This document shows positions 52,524 through 64,000 of a stretch of DNA of 64,000 nucleotides, in pieces. The notes beneath the pieces are model-generated. The model was given only the letters and a program-made list of their open reading frames with translations. It was not told the origin of the DNA and made no database searches. How positions within the stretch are numbered: position 1 is the first letter of the stretch; each line of letters opens with the position of its first letter. The position numbers were made by a program, and so were the translations under genes. The DNA is from Rhizobium sp. BK376 (GTDB lineage: Bacteria > Pseudomonadota > Alphaproteobacteria > Rhizobiales > Rhizobiaceae), in contig NZ_SLZG01000001.1 in assembly GCF_004341625.1 (NCBI RefSeq), positions 744,001 through 808,000 on the forward strand, read 5' to 3'.

Positions 52524-53432
52524 ATGGATCATTCTGAATTCGACCTCACCTTCGAGCCGGCCTATGGACGCGCCGTACCTGTCGCGCCCGGCGTCGAGCG
52601 GATGACGGTCAACAATCCCAGCGCCTTCACCTTTCACGGAACCAACAGCTATATCGTCGGCTCGACCTCCGTTGCCGTCATCGATCCCGGCCCGCCCGAC
52701 GAGGCGCATTTCCAGGCTTTGATGGTGGCGCTCGCCGGTCGCGAAGTGACGCATATCTTCGTCAGCCATACGCACCAGGACCATTCGCCCCTCTCCCGCC
52801 GGTTGAAGGAAGCGACGGGGGCCCTGATCGTCGGCGAAGGACCGCATCGCCCGGCGCGGCCGCTGCATGCGGGCGAGGTCAATCCATTTGCCGAAAGTTC
52901 GGACAGGGCATTCGTCCCGGATATTGCGCTTGCCGATGGTAAAAGCGTCTCCGGAGACGGTTGGACGATGACGGCATTGCTGACACCGGGGCACACGGCA
53001 AACCATGCCTGCTTTGCGCTCGGCGACACCGGCATCGTGTTTTCCGCAGACCATGTCATGGCCTGGTCGACGACGATCGTCGCGCCGCCGGATGGTGCGA
53101 TGGCCGATTACATGGCGTCGCTGGACAAGATGCTTCTTCGCGACGACCGCATCTTCTTTCCCGGCCATGGCGGGCCTGTCAAAGACCCCTCCTCCTTCCT
53201 GCGAGGCCTGAGGACCCACCGGCGCATGCGCGAACGCGCGATCCTGGAGCGCATCAGGGCCGGCGACCGGACGATCCCCGATATGGTGAAGATCATCTAT
53301 CGCGAGACCGACCCGCGGCTTCACGGAGCCGCGGCACTCTCCGTGCTTGCCCATATCGAGGATCTGGTGGAGAAAGGCTTGGTGGAAACCGACGGACCGC
53401 CGGCCCTGATGGGCATCTACCGGCCGACGTGA
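52524..53432 (+). CDS. MBL-fold metallo-hydrolase
   Basis: A 302-residue metallo-beta-lactamase-fold hydrolase. The zinc site is H82-T-H84-Q-D86-H87 (FVSHTHQDHSPL), then LLTPGHTANHACFALGDTGIVFSADHVM. The C-terminal winged-helix-like part (VKIIYRETDPRLHGAAALSVLAHIEDLVEKGLVE) is typical of LACTB2-like members, which act on RNA or thioesters. It probably follows the cupin in one operon. Confidence 0.9.
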   Translation: MDHSEFDLTFEPAYGRAVPVAPGVERMTVNNPSAFTFHGTNSYIVGSTSVAVIDPGPPDEAHFQALMVALAGREVTHIFVSHTHQDHSPLSRRLKEATGALIVGEGPHRPARPLHAGEVNPFAESSDRAFVPDIALADGKSVSGDGWTMTALLTPGHTANHACFALGDTGIVFSADHVMAWSTTIVAPPDGAMADYMASLDKMLLRDDRIFFPGHGGPVKDPSSFLRGLRTHRRMRERAILERIRAGDRTIPDMVKIIYRETDPRLHGAAALSVLAHIEDLVEKGLVETDGPPALMGIYRPT

Positions 53433-53492
53433 CGAATATCCGTGACAAGCATTTAAGTTGAAAAAGGCTCCAGGCCGAGAAGATCGCAAGCA

Positions 53493-54005
53493 ATGCGCCG
53501 AAAATACTATAGCTATCGCGACGATCCTGACGTGCCGGACTTTGCGGATGAAAGACCCGTGATCGTTTTCGATGGGCACTGCGTCTTCTGCTCCGGCTGG
53601 GTGAAGTTCGTGCTGAAGCATGACCGCAGGCGGCGGTACCGTTTCGTCGCCGCGCAGACACCGCTTGGCGATGCGCTCTATCGTCACTACGGGCTCGACA
53701 CGCGTGAGTATGAGACCAACCTGCTGATCGAAGGCGGTCGCGCCTATTTCAAGTCGGAGGGAACGATCCGCATGGCTGCCGGCCTCGGAATGCCGTGGTC
53801 GATGGTGCGGGTGCTCAACGTCATTCCGCGCGCCATTCTCGATCCAGTCTATGAATTCGTTGCGCGCAACCGCTTCAGGATCGCGGGCCGCAGGGAGGGC
53901 TGCTATGTTCCGACGGCGGAGGAGCGCAGCCGGTTCCTTTCGTCCGGTACCAGCGATCAGTCTCCCGCTATGCCCAAGAGTTCGGCATCCAGCGCCTTCA
54001 GATAG
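53493..54005 (+). CDS. DCC family thiol-disulfide oxidoreductase-like protein (DUF393)
   Basis: A 170-residue protein of the DCC/DUF393 family. The signature is VIVFDGHC30VFC33SGWVKFVLKHD, with a CxxC redox pair, followed by VAAQTPLGDALYRHYGL. Family members are thought to act in redox or electron transfer; no activity is established. Its last 49 bases overlap the convergent DUF1499 gene end; the tail (SGTSDQSPAMPKSSASSAFR) lies in that overlap. Confidence 0.88.
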   Translation: MRRKYYSYRDDPDVPDFADERPVIVFDGHCVFCSGWVKFVLKHDRRRRYRFVAAQTPLGDALYRHYGLDTREYETNLLIEGGRAYFKSEGTIRMAAGLGMPWSMVRVLNVIPRAILDPVYEFVARNRFRIAGRREGCYVPTAEERSRFLSSGTSDQSPAMPKSSASSAFR

Positions 54006-54871
54006 GCCTCGGCGATCGCGGCGCTGAAGCCGAGATCGTGCGGTCCGTAGCGGGATGCGACTCGGATATCGACCAGCGTCGTTTCCGCCTCCTCATGCAG
54101 CCGGATCAACACGTCGAAACGCAGGCCGAGGATGCGCGTGCGGGTCTCGCCCTGCAGCGTGACGTCGGTGTTGCGGCGGATCAGCGACGCGACCTCGTCT
54201 TCCTCGTCCGGGCGAGGCGTCGGCACGGGGACCAAGTCGGGCGCATCCGTCACCGCAGCGTCGTTGCCGCCTCGCGGCAGGGGGACCGGAGGCGGCGCGT
54301 CCGGCTCAATGTCGGCTGCCCCCTCGACCTTGGTGATGGTGATGCGGCTATCCTTGGCGACCTGGCGCACGGCTTCTAGAACGCGGTCGGCCGCGCCCTC
54401 GTAACGCCGACCTGTCAGCGCCGGATAGGCGGTGGATTGAGCGGCCCGATCCTCCGGCGTGAGGTCCGTCTTGCGCGTCATCCAGATCTGATCCGCATGC
54501 GGCGGCTTCAGCCATTGCGGTGCATTCCCGACATCGGTCGAGACATCATAGAGCTCCGGCAAGGCGATATAACGTTCCGCTCCGACCACGAGGAGTGCGA
54601 GCGGCAGCGCCGCATAGACAAGCGCCTTGAAGGCGGAAACGCCGCCTTCGGCACCGATCTGCCAAAGCTGCACGAGACCGACGACGGCCAGCAAGACAGC
54701 GATTGCCGCCACCCCGGCCGAAATCAAAAGCAGAAGAACCAGATTGGGCGTCGCCAGCGGCCCGAACCGATGCCCGAGCAGAACCAGCACGCAGAGGACC
54801 AGCGCGAAAGCGGCGATAAGGCGCGAAGCGTGCGCGGCATGCGAAACGGGACGGTCGAAACGGATGGTCAT
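53957..54871 (-). CDS. DUF1499 domain membrane protein
   Basis: A 304-residue protein from ATG 54871 (MTIRFDRPVSHAAHASRLIAAFALVLCVLVLLGHRF). It has three membrane segments near the N-terminus and then the DUF1499 text: DVGNAPQWLKPPHADQI, RRYEGAADRVLEAVRQVAKDSRITITKVEG and RILGLRFDVLIRLHEEAETTLVDIRVASRYGPHDLG. The function of DUF1499 is unknown. The long frame to 55003 is not supported. It converges with the DCC gene. Confidence 0.85.
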   Translation of the reverse strand: MTIRFDRPVSHAAHASRLIAAFALVLCVLVLLGHRFGPLATPNLVLLLLISAGVAAIAVLLAVVGLVQLWQIGAEGGVSAFKALVYAALPLALLVVGAERYIALPELYDVSTDVGNAPQWLKPPHADQIWMTRKTDLTPEDRAAQSTAYPALTGRRYEGAADRVLEAVRQVAKDSRITITKVEGAADIEPDAPPPVPLPRGGNDAAVTDAPDLVPVPTPRPDEEDEVASLIRRNTDVTLQGETRTRILGLRFDVLIRLHEEAETTLVDIRVASRYGPHDLGFSAAIAEAYLKALDAELLGIAGD

Positions 54872-55095
54872 CAAGGGCTCGTCGGCGCGTCGGATGGCTC
54901 CATGTTTAGAGCACGAATCACGCAAAGCAAAAGGGTTGTCTGATATTCGAGACAACCAATCCACCAAGAAGATCGGGGCTGCGTGGGACAGCATACCGGG
55001 CACCCCGAATCATCAGCACTTGCTTAAATGCCAAAAAAAGGCCATTCTCACGGCGTTTTACTTGGCCTCGTCAATGACTTGAGGAGATTGAAGCG

Positions 55096-55554
55096 ATGCT
55101 TTCACAGGATGTAGCTGCGAAGTCGCAATCCACTCCGCCGGGTGTTATGGCGGATGCTGCCGACCCGCAGCTCCCGCTTGAACTTGTGGAACTCGAGCTT
55201 TCGCTGGAAGGATTCGGCGGCGGCGAAGCAGGTTTCCGCGAAGCGGTCCGCGAGGCAGCAACAGCCGCGGATGGCGAGTTTCTGTTCGATCTTCCGGCTG
55301 CTGGGCTGATTTCCGATTGCCGCCAGCTTGCCGTCATCCGTATTCCCGGCGAGGGAGGCAGCATGCGCATCGTGCTCGCCGTGCTCGATGGAGACGGAGC
55401 GGAGATCCGGCTGCAGGAGCCGGACGACGAAACCGAACATCTGGTCCGTTTCGCTGATGCCTTTGTGGATGTGCTGCAGCTGATGCCTGAACAGACAGAC
55501 GATACACCGCCGATGGCCGATTCAGTCATTACGCATCCCGAAACTGTCAGTTGA
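55096..55554 (+). CDS. Hypothetical acidic protein
   Basis: A 152-residue acidic protein starting MLSQDVAAKSQSTPPGVMADAADPQLPLELVELELSLEGF. No signal peptide, membrane segment or known domain. The central part (FREAVREAATAADGEFLFDLPAAGLISDCRQLAVIRIPG) looks structured. GAGGAG lies upstream of the ATG. No function assigned. Confidence 0.55.
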   Translation: MLSQDVAAKSQSTPPGVMADAADPQLPLELVELELSLEGFGGGEAGFREAVREAATAADGEFLFDLPAAGLISDCRQLAVIRIPGEGGSMRIVLAVLDGDGAEIRLQEPDDETEHLVRFADAFVDVLQLMPEQTDDTPPMADSVITHPETVS

Positions 55555-55629
55555 CCGGTTTCGCAAATTGTCCATGTCTTTGATAGCGCGTGTGATATAG
55601 CACTTCGCGTTGAAGAAGGTCAGTTTGCG

Positions 55630-55908
55630 ATGCATATCTCCAGAATTCTTTGCCTCATAGCGCTTGCGGCGGTCGTTTCGGCCTGCCAGACGCTTACGCC
55701 CGAGCAGCAGCGCGCGGCAGACGAGGCCAAATGCAGCGGCTACGGGTTCAAGCTGGGCACGCCGCCTTTTGCCAATTGCCTGATGAACCTCGATCTCGAC
55801 CGCCGCGCCGACCAGCGCGCCTTCATGTACGGCGACAACGATCCCTTCTGGGGCGGCCCGACCGTCATCGTCGGGGGCGGTTACGGTCGCCACTGGCATC
55901 GCTGGTAA
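55630..55908 (+). CDS. Small hypothetical lipoprotein
   Basis: A 92-residue protein with a lipoprotein signal (MHISRILCLIALAAVVSAC, lipobox VSAC, C19). The mature part TLTPEQQRAADEAKCSGYGFKLGTPPFANCLMNLDLDRRADQRAF is a known rhizobial small lipoprotein pattern with two more cysteines, then a Gly/Trp-rich end (WGGPTVIVGGGYGRHWHRW). Function unknown. It converges with ppdK 24 bases away. Confidence 0.8.
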   Translation: MHISRILCLIALAAVVSACQTLTPEQQRAADEAKCSGYGFKLGTPPFANCLMNLDLDRRADQRAFMYGDNDPFWGGPTVIVGGGYGRHWHRW

Positions 55909-55932
55909 TATCGCGCATTTCCTTCAAGCTGA

Positions 55933-58599
<2,667 letters not shown>

Positions 58600-58808
58600 T
58601 TTCCCCCGTCCAGCTCCAAGCCGAACTTAGTTCATTGAGGAGTAAATGAAAATCGACAAATGAGGCAAAATGTTGCGCCGCACAAAATCAATATGTGGAA
58701 GGGGGAGGAAGATCAATGGCGAGGGCGATTTTGCGGCTGGCGGCGCGGCTGAGCAGTGACAATTGGATACGCGATGTGGGAACCCCTCATCGCCTCTCGC
58801 CGCACCAC

Positions 58809-59711
58809 TCATCGCTCCTGCAGATCGCGAGCAAGCGTTTCGACGAGAAAATCGATGAAGATGCGGACCTTGGCCGTCAGGCCGCGCCGGGAGGGATAGA
58901 CGGCGCTGATGGCGGTCGTTTCCATCTCGTGGTCCTGCAGAACCGATGTCAGCGCACCGGATGTCAGCTCCGGTATGACGAGCCATGCCGGCAAATTTGC
59001 GATGCCCAGATGCGACAGGACGGCGGCCCTGATCTGCTCGCCGTCATTGGTGAGGAAGCTGCCGTCGGGACGATGCAGCACCTTGGCGCCGTCCCCTCCC
59101 CGGTATGACCACGGCCGGATTTCTTCGCGGCCGGTAAAGACAATGCAGGCATGGCGAGCGAGATCCGCGGGCGCGGCCGGCACACCATGGCGTTCCAGGT
59201 AGGCAGACGTGGCAACTGTCACGAATGGGCTGGTCGCCAGCCTTCTCGCTGTCAGGGTCGAGTCGGCGAGATCGCCATGCCTGATAGCGAGATCGACACC
59301 TTCCTCGATCATGTTGACGTAGCGGTCGGAGGCAAACATCTCGACGCGGATGCCAGGGAAGCGTTCAAAGAAGGCCGGCAGGTGCGGCACGACATAGAGC
59401 CGCCCGAAAACCGGCGCCACGGCAATGCGCACCAGGCCCGATGGCGCGGCCTGGGTGTCTCTAGCGAGCGCTTCCAATGCCGCATAGTCATCCACCAGCC
59501 GAAGGGCGGATTCGTAGAAGCGCTGACCCGTCTCGGTCATACGCAGGCTGCGGGATGTCCGCAGCAGCAGTTGTGCGCCGAGTTGCGCCTCGAGCGCGGC
59601 GATCTGCTTGCTGACGACAGACTGCCCTGTCCCGGCCTCCCTAGCGGCAGCCGAGAAGCTACCGCGCTCGATGACGCGGATGAAAAGTCTGATGGCGTCG
59701 AGCCGGTCCAT
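58809..59711 (-). CDS. LysR family transcriptional regulator
   Basis: A 300-residue LysR protein from ATG 59711 (MDRLDAIRLFIRVIERGSFSAAAREAGTGQSVVSKQIAALEAQLGAQLLLRTSRSLRMTE). The N-terminal winged helix is complete and the effector domain runs to DFLVETLARDL. The longer frame to 59861 would overlap the divergent gene and is not used. It lies 124 bases from the divergent alpha/beta hydrolase gene and probably controls it. Confidence 0.92.
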   Translation of the reverse strand: MDRLDAIRLFIRVIERGSFSAAAREAGTGQSVVSKQIAALEAQLGAQLLLRTSRSLRMTETGQRFYESALRLVDDYAALEALARDTQAAPSGLVRIAVAPVFGRLYVVPHLPAFFERFPGIRVEMFASDRYVNMIEEGVDLAIRHGDLADSTLTARRLATSPFVTVATSAYLERHGVPAAPADLARHACIVFTGREEIRPWSYRGGDGAKVLHRPDGSFLTNDGEQIRAAVLSHLGIANLPAWLVIPELTSGALTSVLQDHEMETTAISAVYPSRRGLTAKVRIFIDFLVETLARDLQER

Positions 59712-59835
59712 ATAAGCCTCATGAAGTCCACAATGGAATAGATGGTAGTCCAATTCCCTGTCTATAAGCCGAATTAGGAATGGATCAAAACTCTTTCCAG
59801 AGGAACGGACACCTCGCCTCAGAAGGAGAAGAGAC

Positions 59836-60762
59836 ATGACGCAGACATACAAATTGAACATGAGCGAAACCCGCCACCCGATATCCGCCGCTGATCGGGA
59901 GGCCGAAATCGCCGTTCTTGCGGCGATGGGGGCTCACTTCACGAATATGACGGGCACGATGCGGGACGCTTATGACGCGATGACGGAGACGACGCCAATC
60001 GCCGAAGGCGTAACCCTTGAAGAGGTCGACGAGCCGCAGTTGAAGGGATGGTGGGTCCGTCCCGAGCAGGCGCCCAGCGACCGCGCCATCCTCTTCATCC
60101 ACGGCGGCGCTTACGTGTTGGGGTCAGCGAGAGCTTATCGCGGGCTTGCAAGCCAACTGGCCATAAGAACTGGCGTCGCGAGCTTCGTGCTCGATTATCC
60201 GCTCGCACCGGAGCATCCGTTTCCGGCAGCCTTCGACGCAGCGGTCGCGGCGCGGCGCTGGCTGGGTGAGCGCGGTTTCGGGCAGATCGCGCTCACGGGC
60301 GACTCGGCGGGCGGAGCGCTGGTGTTCGGCGCAATGGCCACGGAAGACATCCGATCCGAGGTCGCCTCGGTCGTCGTCTTCTCCCCGTGGATCGATCTCG
60401 CGTTGACAGGCGCCTCCTTCAACGATCCCGCGACCTACGACCCGATCTTCCTGCCGCCACAGATCCTGACCAAGGCTGCGGAAACCTATCTGGCAGGCGC
60501 CGCGCCGAAGGATGGTCGCGCGTCGCCGCTGTATGACATTCCGAAGGCTCTGCCGCCGCTGGCCATCCAGGTCGGAACCGACGAGCTGCTGCTGGACGAC
60601 GCCCGACGCTATGCAGCCGCCGCGGCTGCGCAGGGCGGCAAGGTGCAGCTGGATATTTACGAGGGGCTGCACCACGTTTTCCAAAGATCGGTCATGGAGC
60701 TTCAAGGCGCGCGCCATGCCTTGGACGACGCCGCTGTATTCATGAAATGCCACTGGAGATAA
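59836..60762 (+). CDS. Alpha/beta hydrolase (hormone-sensitive lipase-like esterase)
   Basis: A 308-residue esterase. The HGG oxyanion motif is at 89-91 (LFIHGGAYVLGSARAY), the nucleophile elbow is GDSAGG with S157, the acid is near D249-E250 (QVGTDELL) and the histidine is H280 (GLHHVF). AAGGAG precedes the ATG. Divergent from a LysR regulator, which suggests it is induced by a specific ester. Substrate unknown; cytoplasmic. Confidence 0.92.
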   Translation: MTQTYKLNMSETRHPISAADREAEIAVLAAMGAHFTNMTGTMRDAYDAMTETTPIAEGVTLEEVDEPQLKGWWVRPEQAPSDRAILFIHGGAYVLGSARAYRGLASQLAIRTGVASFVLDYPLAPEHPFPAAFDAAVAARRWLGERGFGQIALTGDSAGGALVFGAMATEDIRSEVASVVVFSPWIDLALTGASFNDPATYDPIFLPPQILTKAAETYLAGAAPKDGRASPLYDIPKALPPLAIQVGTDELLLDDARRYAAAAAAQGGKVQLDIYEGLHHVFQRSVMELQGARHALDDAAVFMKCHWR

Positions 60763-61110
60763 GCCGATCTTCTGATTGTCAGACTTTGCTGAATCATCGG
60801 CCTCAAAAAAACTTTGCGGGACCGCTCGGCGATCCCGCAAAGCCATTCCGTCCGGCCAGGAAAAACCGGACGGGGGGTTGGAGGATCCCACGCACGGACA
60901 TTTTGCCCCTCGGCTCCCAATCGTTGCGCCCAGAGGCCGCTCAGATCTCTCACCGAAGATACCGGTTCCGATCTCCCTCGGAACTCTTCCCGTATAAAGT
61001 CAGCCTAGTGCACAAAGTTCCACGCTGGCATCCCCCAATTGGAGCATGCGGCGCAAAAAGCGGCAGGCAAATGTGATTTTAATGGCAAAATTTACTTAAA
61101 GTAGAATGAC
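60763..61110. ncRNA. Hairpin-rich non-coding stretch, possible small RNA (minus strand)
   Basis: A 348-base stretch without a gene, between the esterase and smc stops. On the minus strand it has a 7-bp stem GTTCCGA-GGGAGA-TCGGAAC (60965-60984), a stem CCGTCCGG / CCGGACGG (60848-60855, 60866-60873) and then a perfect 10-bp terminator hairpin CTTTGCGGGA / TCCCGCAAAG (60812-60821, 60833-60842) followed by a run of seven T (60805-60811). A TATA-like box (TTTATA, 60993-60998) lies just upstream of the first stem. The terminator may serve only smc; the 5' hairpin makes an RNA of about 180 nt possible. Confidence 0.4.
60805..60842 (-). terminator. Rho-independent terminator downstream of smc
   Basis: A perfect 10-bp stem with an 11-base loop, followed on the minus strand by seven T. 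It lies about 270 bases after the smc stop, so it should end the smc transcript or a small RNA in the gap. Confidence 0.85.
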
Positions 61111-64000
61111 TTACGCCGTCTCGCGCAACTGTTCCGCGGTCTGAAGATCGACCGATACGAGCTGGGAAACGCCCTGCTCCGCCATGGTCACGCCGAAGAG
61201 CCGATCCATGCGGGCCATGGTGATAGGATTGTGGGTGATGACGACGAAACGTGTTTCCGTCGAGGCGGCCATTTCGTCCATCAGATTGCAATAGCGCTCG
61301 ACATTATGATCGTCGAGCGGCGCATCCACTTCGTCCAGCACGCAGATCGGTGCCGGATTGGTCAGGAAGACGGCAAAGATCAGCGCCATCGCCGTCAATG
61401 CCTGCTCGCCGCCTGATAGCAGCGTCATGGTCTGCGGCTTCTTGCCCGGCGGACGCGCGAGGATTTCGAGACCGGCTTCCAGCGGATCGTCGGACTCGAT
61501 CAATTGCAGTTCAGCCGTGCCACCACCAAACAGATGGGTAAACAGCCGCTGGAACTGAGCATTGACGACATCGAAGGCGGCGACGAGGCGCTCGCGGCCC
61601 TCGCGATTCAGGCTCTGGATCGCGCCGCGGAGCTTGCGAATGGCATCGATCACGTCGTCCCGCTCCTTGATCAGGGCGTTCAGGCGATCGGTCAGTTCCT
61701 TGCTCTCTTCTTCGGCGCGCAGGTTGACGGCACCCAGGCGCTCGCGCTCCATCTTCAGCCGTTCCAGCTCACGCTCGACCTCCCTCAGATCAGGCATGGC
61801 TTGTGTGGCCGAAACACCGGCGAGACGCAAAGCCTCGTGCGGTGCGACATTCAGCGCCTCGCGGATACGCATCTCGCCTTCCTGCCGCTTTTCGCGCGCT
61901 GAAACCAGACGTTCCTCGGCACGGCCGCGCTTCTCGCGGCTTTCGGCAAGCTCAGATAGCGCCACCGTTGCGTGGCGATCGGCTTCGCGCTGGATGATTT
62001 CCGCTTCCGCCAAGCGATCGGCAGCAAAGCGGCGGGCTTCCTCCGCCTTTTGCAATTCGGTCAACAGCGAGCGGCGCTTGTCGTCGAACTCATCGGGCGC
62101 AAGCTCCAGCTCCATCGCTTCCTCGCGCGCCTCTTCCTCGCGATCACGCAGCGTCTGGATATGATTTTCGGCGCTGGCGGCCCGTTGGCGCCAGGTATCG
62201 CGCTCCTGATGGATCGCCATGATGCGGCGCTGGCGGGCTTCGTTTTCCCGGTTCAGGCCCTCGTGACGAGCCCTCACCTCGGCCAGTGCGCCACGATCGG
62301 TCGCAACCTCCATCTGCTGCTCGCGCAGGCGCAGGTCGATGGCGCTGAGATCGGGTGCGTCCTCAAGCTCGATGCGTGCATTCTCGTCCTGAAGGGCCAC
62401 GTCTTCCAGTTGTGCCCGCAACTGGCTGATGGCTTCGGCGACGACATCGCGCCGGCGCCTGAGATCGCCCGAGGCGCGTTCGGCCGCAGCCAGCGCGTCC
62501 CTTGCCTCGGCCAGATGACGGGCGGAAAGCCTGCTCGTCTCGCGAGCGTCCGCGAGACGACGTTCCTCTGTCCGAATCGCTTCTCCGGCAGCGGCAAGAC
62601 GCTCCTCGGCTTCGAGAAGCGTGTCCCGGGCAAGTTCGACCTCTGCTTCCAGTTCCGCGAGGCGGTTCTTCTGGGCAAGTCTGAGGGCTGCCGCGCTCGG
62701 CGCATCGGCGCCCGTCACGTGGCCGTCCCAGCGAAACACGGCGCCGTCCTTGGTCACCAGGCGCTGTCCCGGCTTGAGCGCGGTCATGAGCTTCAACGCA
62801 GCATCCGGCGTAGCGACAAGGCCAATCTGGCGCAGCCGGCGCGTCAGCGCGGCCGGGGCGCGGACATGCGAAATCAAAGGTTCGACGCCCTCGGGCAGAG
62901 CCGGATCACCACCGCCGCCACCATTGTCGGACCAGTGGACCGGCGACGCAGCATCAAGCGGGGATTCCAGATCGTCGCCGAGGGCCGCACCCAGCGCCGT
63001 CTCGAAACCGCGATCGACGCGCAATTCTTCCGCAACCGGCGAGAAGGCACCTGCAGCAGCGCCGGCAGCAAGCATCTTCGAAATCGTGCGGGCTTCCGTC
63101 TCCAGCGCATTCAGGCCGGACCGTGCCTGCTCGACCGGAGCGCGGGACAAGGCCTCGGTTTCGCGGGCGGCGGCAAGTGCTGCCTCAACCGTCTGCGCGG
63201 CCGCTTCGGCATCGGCGACAGCGGTCTCAGCCGCCTCCACCATCGCCTGCTTCTCCTCGGGATCCGGCAGGACCTTCATTCTGTCGTCGACGGATGCAAG
63301 TTCGCTGTTTGCCTCATCGACCTGACGCTCGAGCCGCATCTTGCGGTCGGCAAGGTCACGGATGGCGCGTTCGAGCTGGTTGCGGCCTGCGGCAGCCTCG
63401 GCGCGCTCTGCCGTCAGTGCTGCGAAAAGCCGCTCGCTATCGGCAAGTTTTTCTGCAGCACCTTCGAAGGCCTCGCGGGTTTCCTCGGCGAGCCTGCCGG
63501 AATCTGCTAGAATATCGGTGATCTCAGCCTCTTCGGCATCGAGCTTGGCAAGGATTGCCGCATTGTCCTCGACAAGGCGTTCCTCGCGACGGATGTCTTC
63601 GCCAAGCTGTGCCAGGCGACGGGTCAGTTCGTCACGACGGCGCAGGATACGGTTGGCATCTTCCTCAAGCTGCGACCGGGCGATCTGCAGGCGCTGCAAT
63701 GCAGCTGCCGCCTTCGCCTCGCCCTCGCGCAATTCCGGGAGCTTCAGGCTGGCGATCGCCTGGCCCTTAGCGGCCTCCATCTGGATCTGCGCCTTTTCGG
63801 CGACGACAACGGTCGCCTGATTGAGGGCGCTATCCGCCTCAGCCTCGGCTTCCTTGGCCTGCACCCAGCGGATATGCAGGAGCATCGCCTCGCGGGCCCG
63901 GATATCAGCCGAAAGCATCTTGAAGCGATTGGCCTGACGGGCCTGGCGCTTCAGGCTTTCTATCTGGCTTTCCAGCTGTGATGTGACATCGTCGAGGCGT
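61111..64000 (-). CDS. smc: Chromosome segregation protein SMC (5' end outside window)
   Basis: The visible 963 residues are the C-terminal and middle part of SMC. The coiled-coil arms (NRFKMLSADIRAREAMLLH, then long Glu/Ala/Arg-rich stretches) flank a hinge around EELRVDRGFETALGAALGDDLESP, and the C-terminal ATPase head has LLSGGEQALTAMALIFAVFLTNPAPICVLDEVDAPLDDHN (signature and Walker B motifs). The N-terminal Walker A lies beyond the right edge. SMC works with ScpA/ScpB to compact and separate the chromosome. ppdK and the esterase lie downstream of it; ScpA/B are not in view. Confidence 0.97.
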   Translation of the reverse strand, partial: RLDDVTSQLESQIESLKRQARQANRFKMLSADIRAREAMLLHIRWVQAKEAEAEADSALNQATVVVAEKAQIQMEAAKGQAIASLKLPELREGEAKAAAALQRLQIARSQLEEDANRILRRRDELTRRLAQLGEDIRREERLVEDNAAILAKLDAEEAEITDILADSGRLAEETREAFEGAAEKLADSERLFAALTAERAEAAAGRNQLERAIRDLADRKMRLERQVDEANSELASVDDRMKVLPDPEEKQAMVEAAETAVADAEAAAQTVEAALAAARETEALSRAPVEQARSGLNALETEARTISKMLAAGAAAGAFSPVAEELRVDRGFETALGAALGDDLESPLDAASPVHWSDNGGGGGDPALPEGVEPLISHVRAPAALTRRLRQIGLVATPDAALKLMTALKPGQRLVTKDGAVFRWDGHVTGADAPSAAALRLAQKNRLAELEAEVELARDTLLEAEERLAAAGEAIRTEERRLADARETSRLSARHLAEARDALAAAERASGDLRRRRDVVAEAISQLRAQLEDVALQDENARIELEDAPDLSAIDLRLREQQMEVATDRGALAEVRARHEGLNRENEARQRRIMAIHQERDTWRQRAASAENHIQTLRDREEEAREEAMELELAPDEFDDKRRSLLTELQKAEEARRFAADRLAEAEIIQREADRHATVALSELAESREKRGRAEERLVSAREKRQEGEMRIREALNVAPHEALRLAGVSATQAMPDLREVERELERLKMERERLGAVNLRAEEESKELTDRLNALIKERDDVIDAIRKLRGAIQSLNREGRERLVAAFDVVNAQFQRLFTHLFGGGTAELQLIESDDPLEAGLEILARPPGKKPQTMTLLSGGEQALTAMALIFAVFLTNPAPICVLDEVDAPLDDHNVERYCNLMDEMAASTETRFVVITHNPITMARMDRLFGVTMAEQGVSQLVSVDLQTAEQLRETA

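Noticed and set aside
61972..63510. 512-codon open frame on the plus strand
   Set aside because: It lies antisense to smc, whose protein is clearly real; the frame is a GC-rich shadow.

Overview
The window looks like a chromosomal segment of a Rhizobiaceae bacterium (Rhizobium/Agrobacterium/Sinorhizobium group). It is GC-rich, and its gene families fit: a Rhizobium etli-type class 3 asparaginase, betI-betB-betA, an APS-reductase-type cysH with cysD and cysN, pyruvate phosphate dikinase, a two-subunit methylmalonyl-CoA mutase, and palindromic intergenic repeats of a kind common in rhizobia. There is no phage, plasmid replication, conjugation or insertion-sequence gene, and no CRISPR array. Most of it is core metabolism and regulation, with a few accessory islets.

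Layout. 1-6.4 kb: a DUF899 gene divergent from a MarR regulator, a RES/Xre toxin-antitoxin pair, a VOC protein, the divergent ohr/ohrR peroxide pair and two tandem lipoprotein L,D-transpeptidases. 6.5-10.2 kb: both subunits of methylmalonyl-CoA mutase, separated by a palindromic repeat element. 10.2-14.3 kb: a Tat-exported hydrolase, then an ATP-dependent DNA ligase with its MBL-fold exonuclease, separated by a second copy of the same repeat. 14.3-23 kb: a PAS-GAF-GGDEF-EAL protein, a decayed TIGR03808-like gene, two glutathione transferases, LysR and DeoR regulators and small genes. 23.1-30.6 kb: the asparaginase with a divergent MFS transporter, a SufR-like regulator with cysteines spaced as in SufR and its own divergent MFS transporter, a quinone oxidoreductase and an EAL-CBS-GGDEF protein.

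30.8-35.6 kb: an orphan ParD antitoxin and the choline-to-betaine locus betI-betB-betA, which is interrupted by a small opposite-strand gene and lacks betC. 35.6-37.6 kb: an intracellular subtilisin-like protease followed by a small partner gene, the least explained two-gene unit here. 37.8-43.5 kb: a ClC transporter, a cysteine-rich Rrf2 regulator and the sulfate assimilation operon cysH-cysD-cysN, whose long leader has a good promoter, a hairpin and a short reading frame. 43.5-50 kb: an SRPBCC protein, a BASS transporter with a LacI regulator and several small membrane or secreted proteins. 50-55.9 kb: tRNA-Pro(CGG), tRNA-Gln(TTG), HIT, cupin, MBL, DCC and DUF1499 genes and two lipoproteins. 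55.9-64 kb: ppdK, a LysR/esterase divergent pair, a hairpin-rich non-coding stretch and the 3' part of smc, which runs off the window end.

No complete, obviously new multi-gene system stands out. The best candidates for a second look are the protease plus partner cassette, the cysH leader, the SufR-like regulator with its operator, and a possible small RNA downstream of smc. Functions are read from motifs and family memory; no database search was run.
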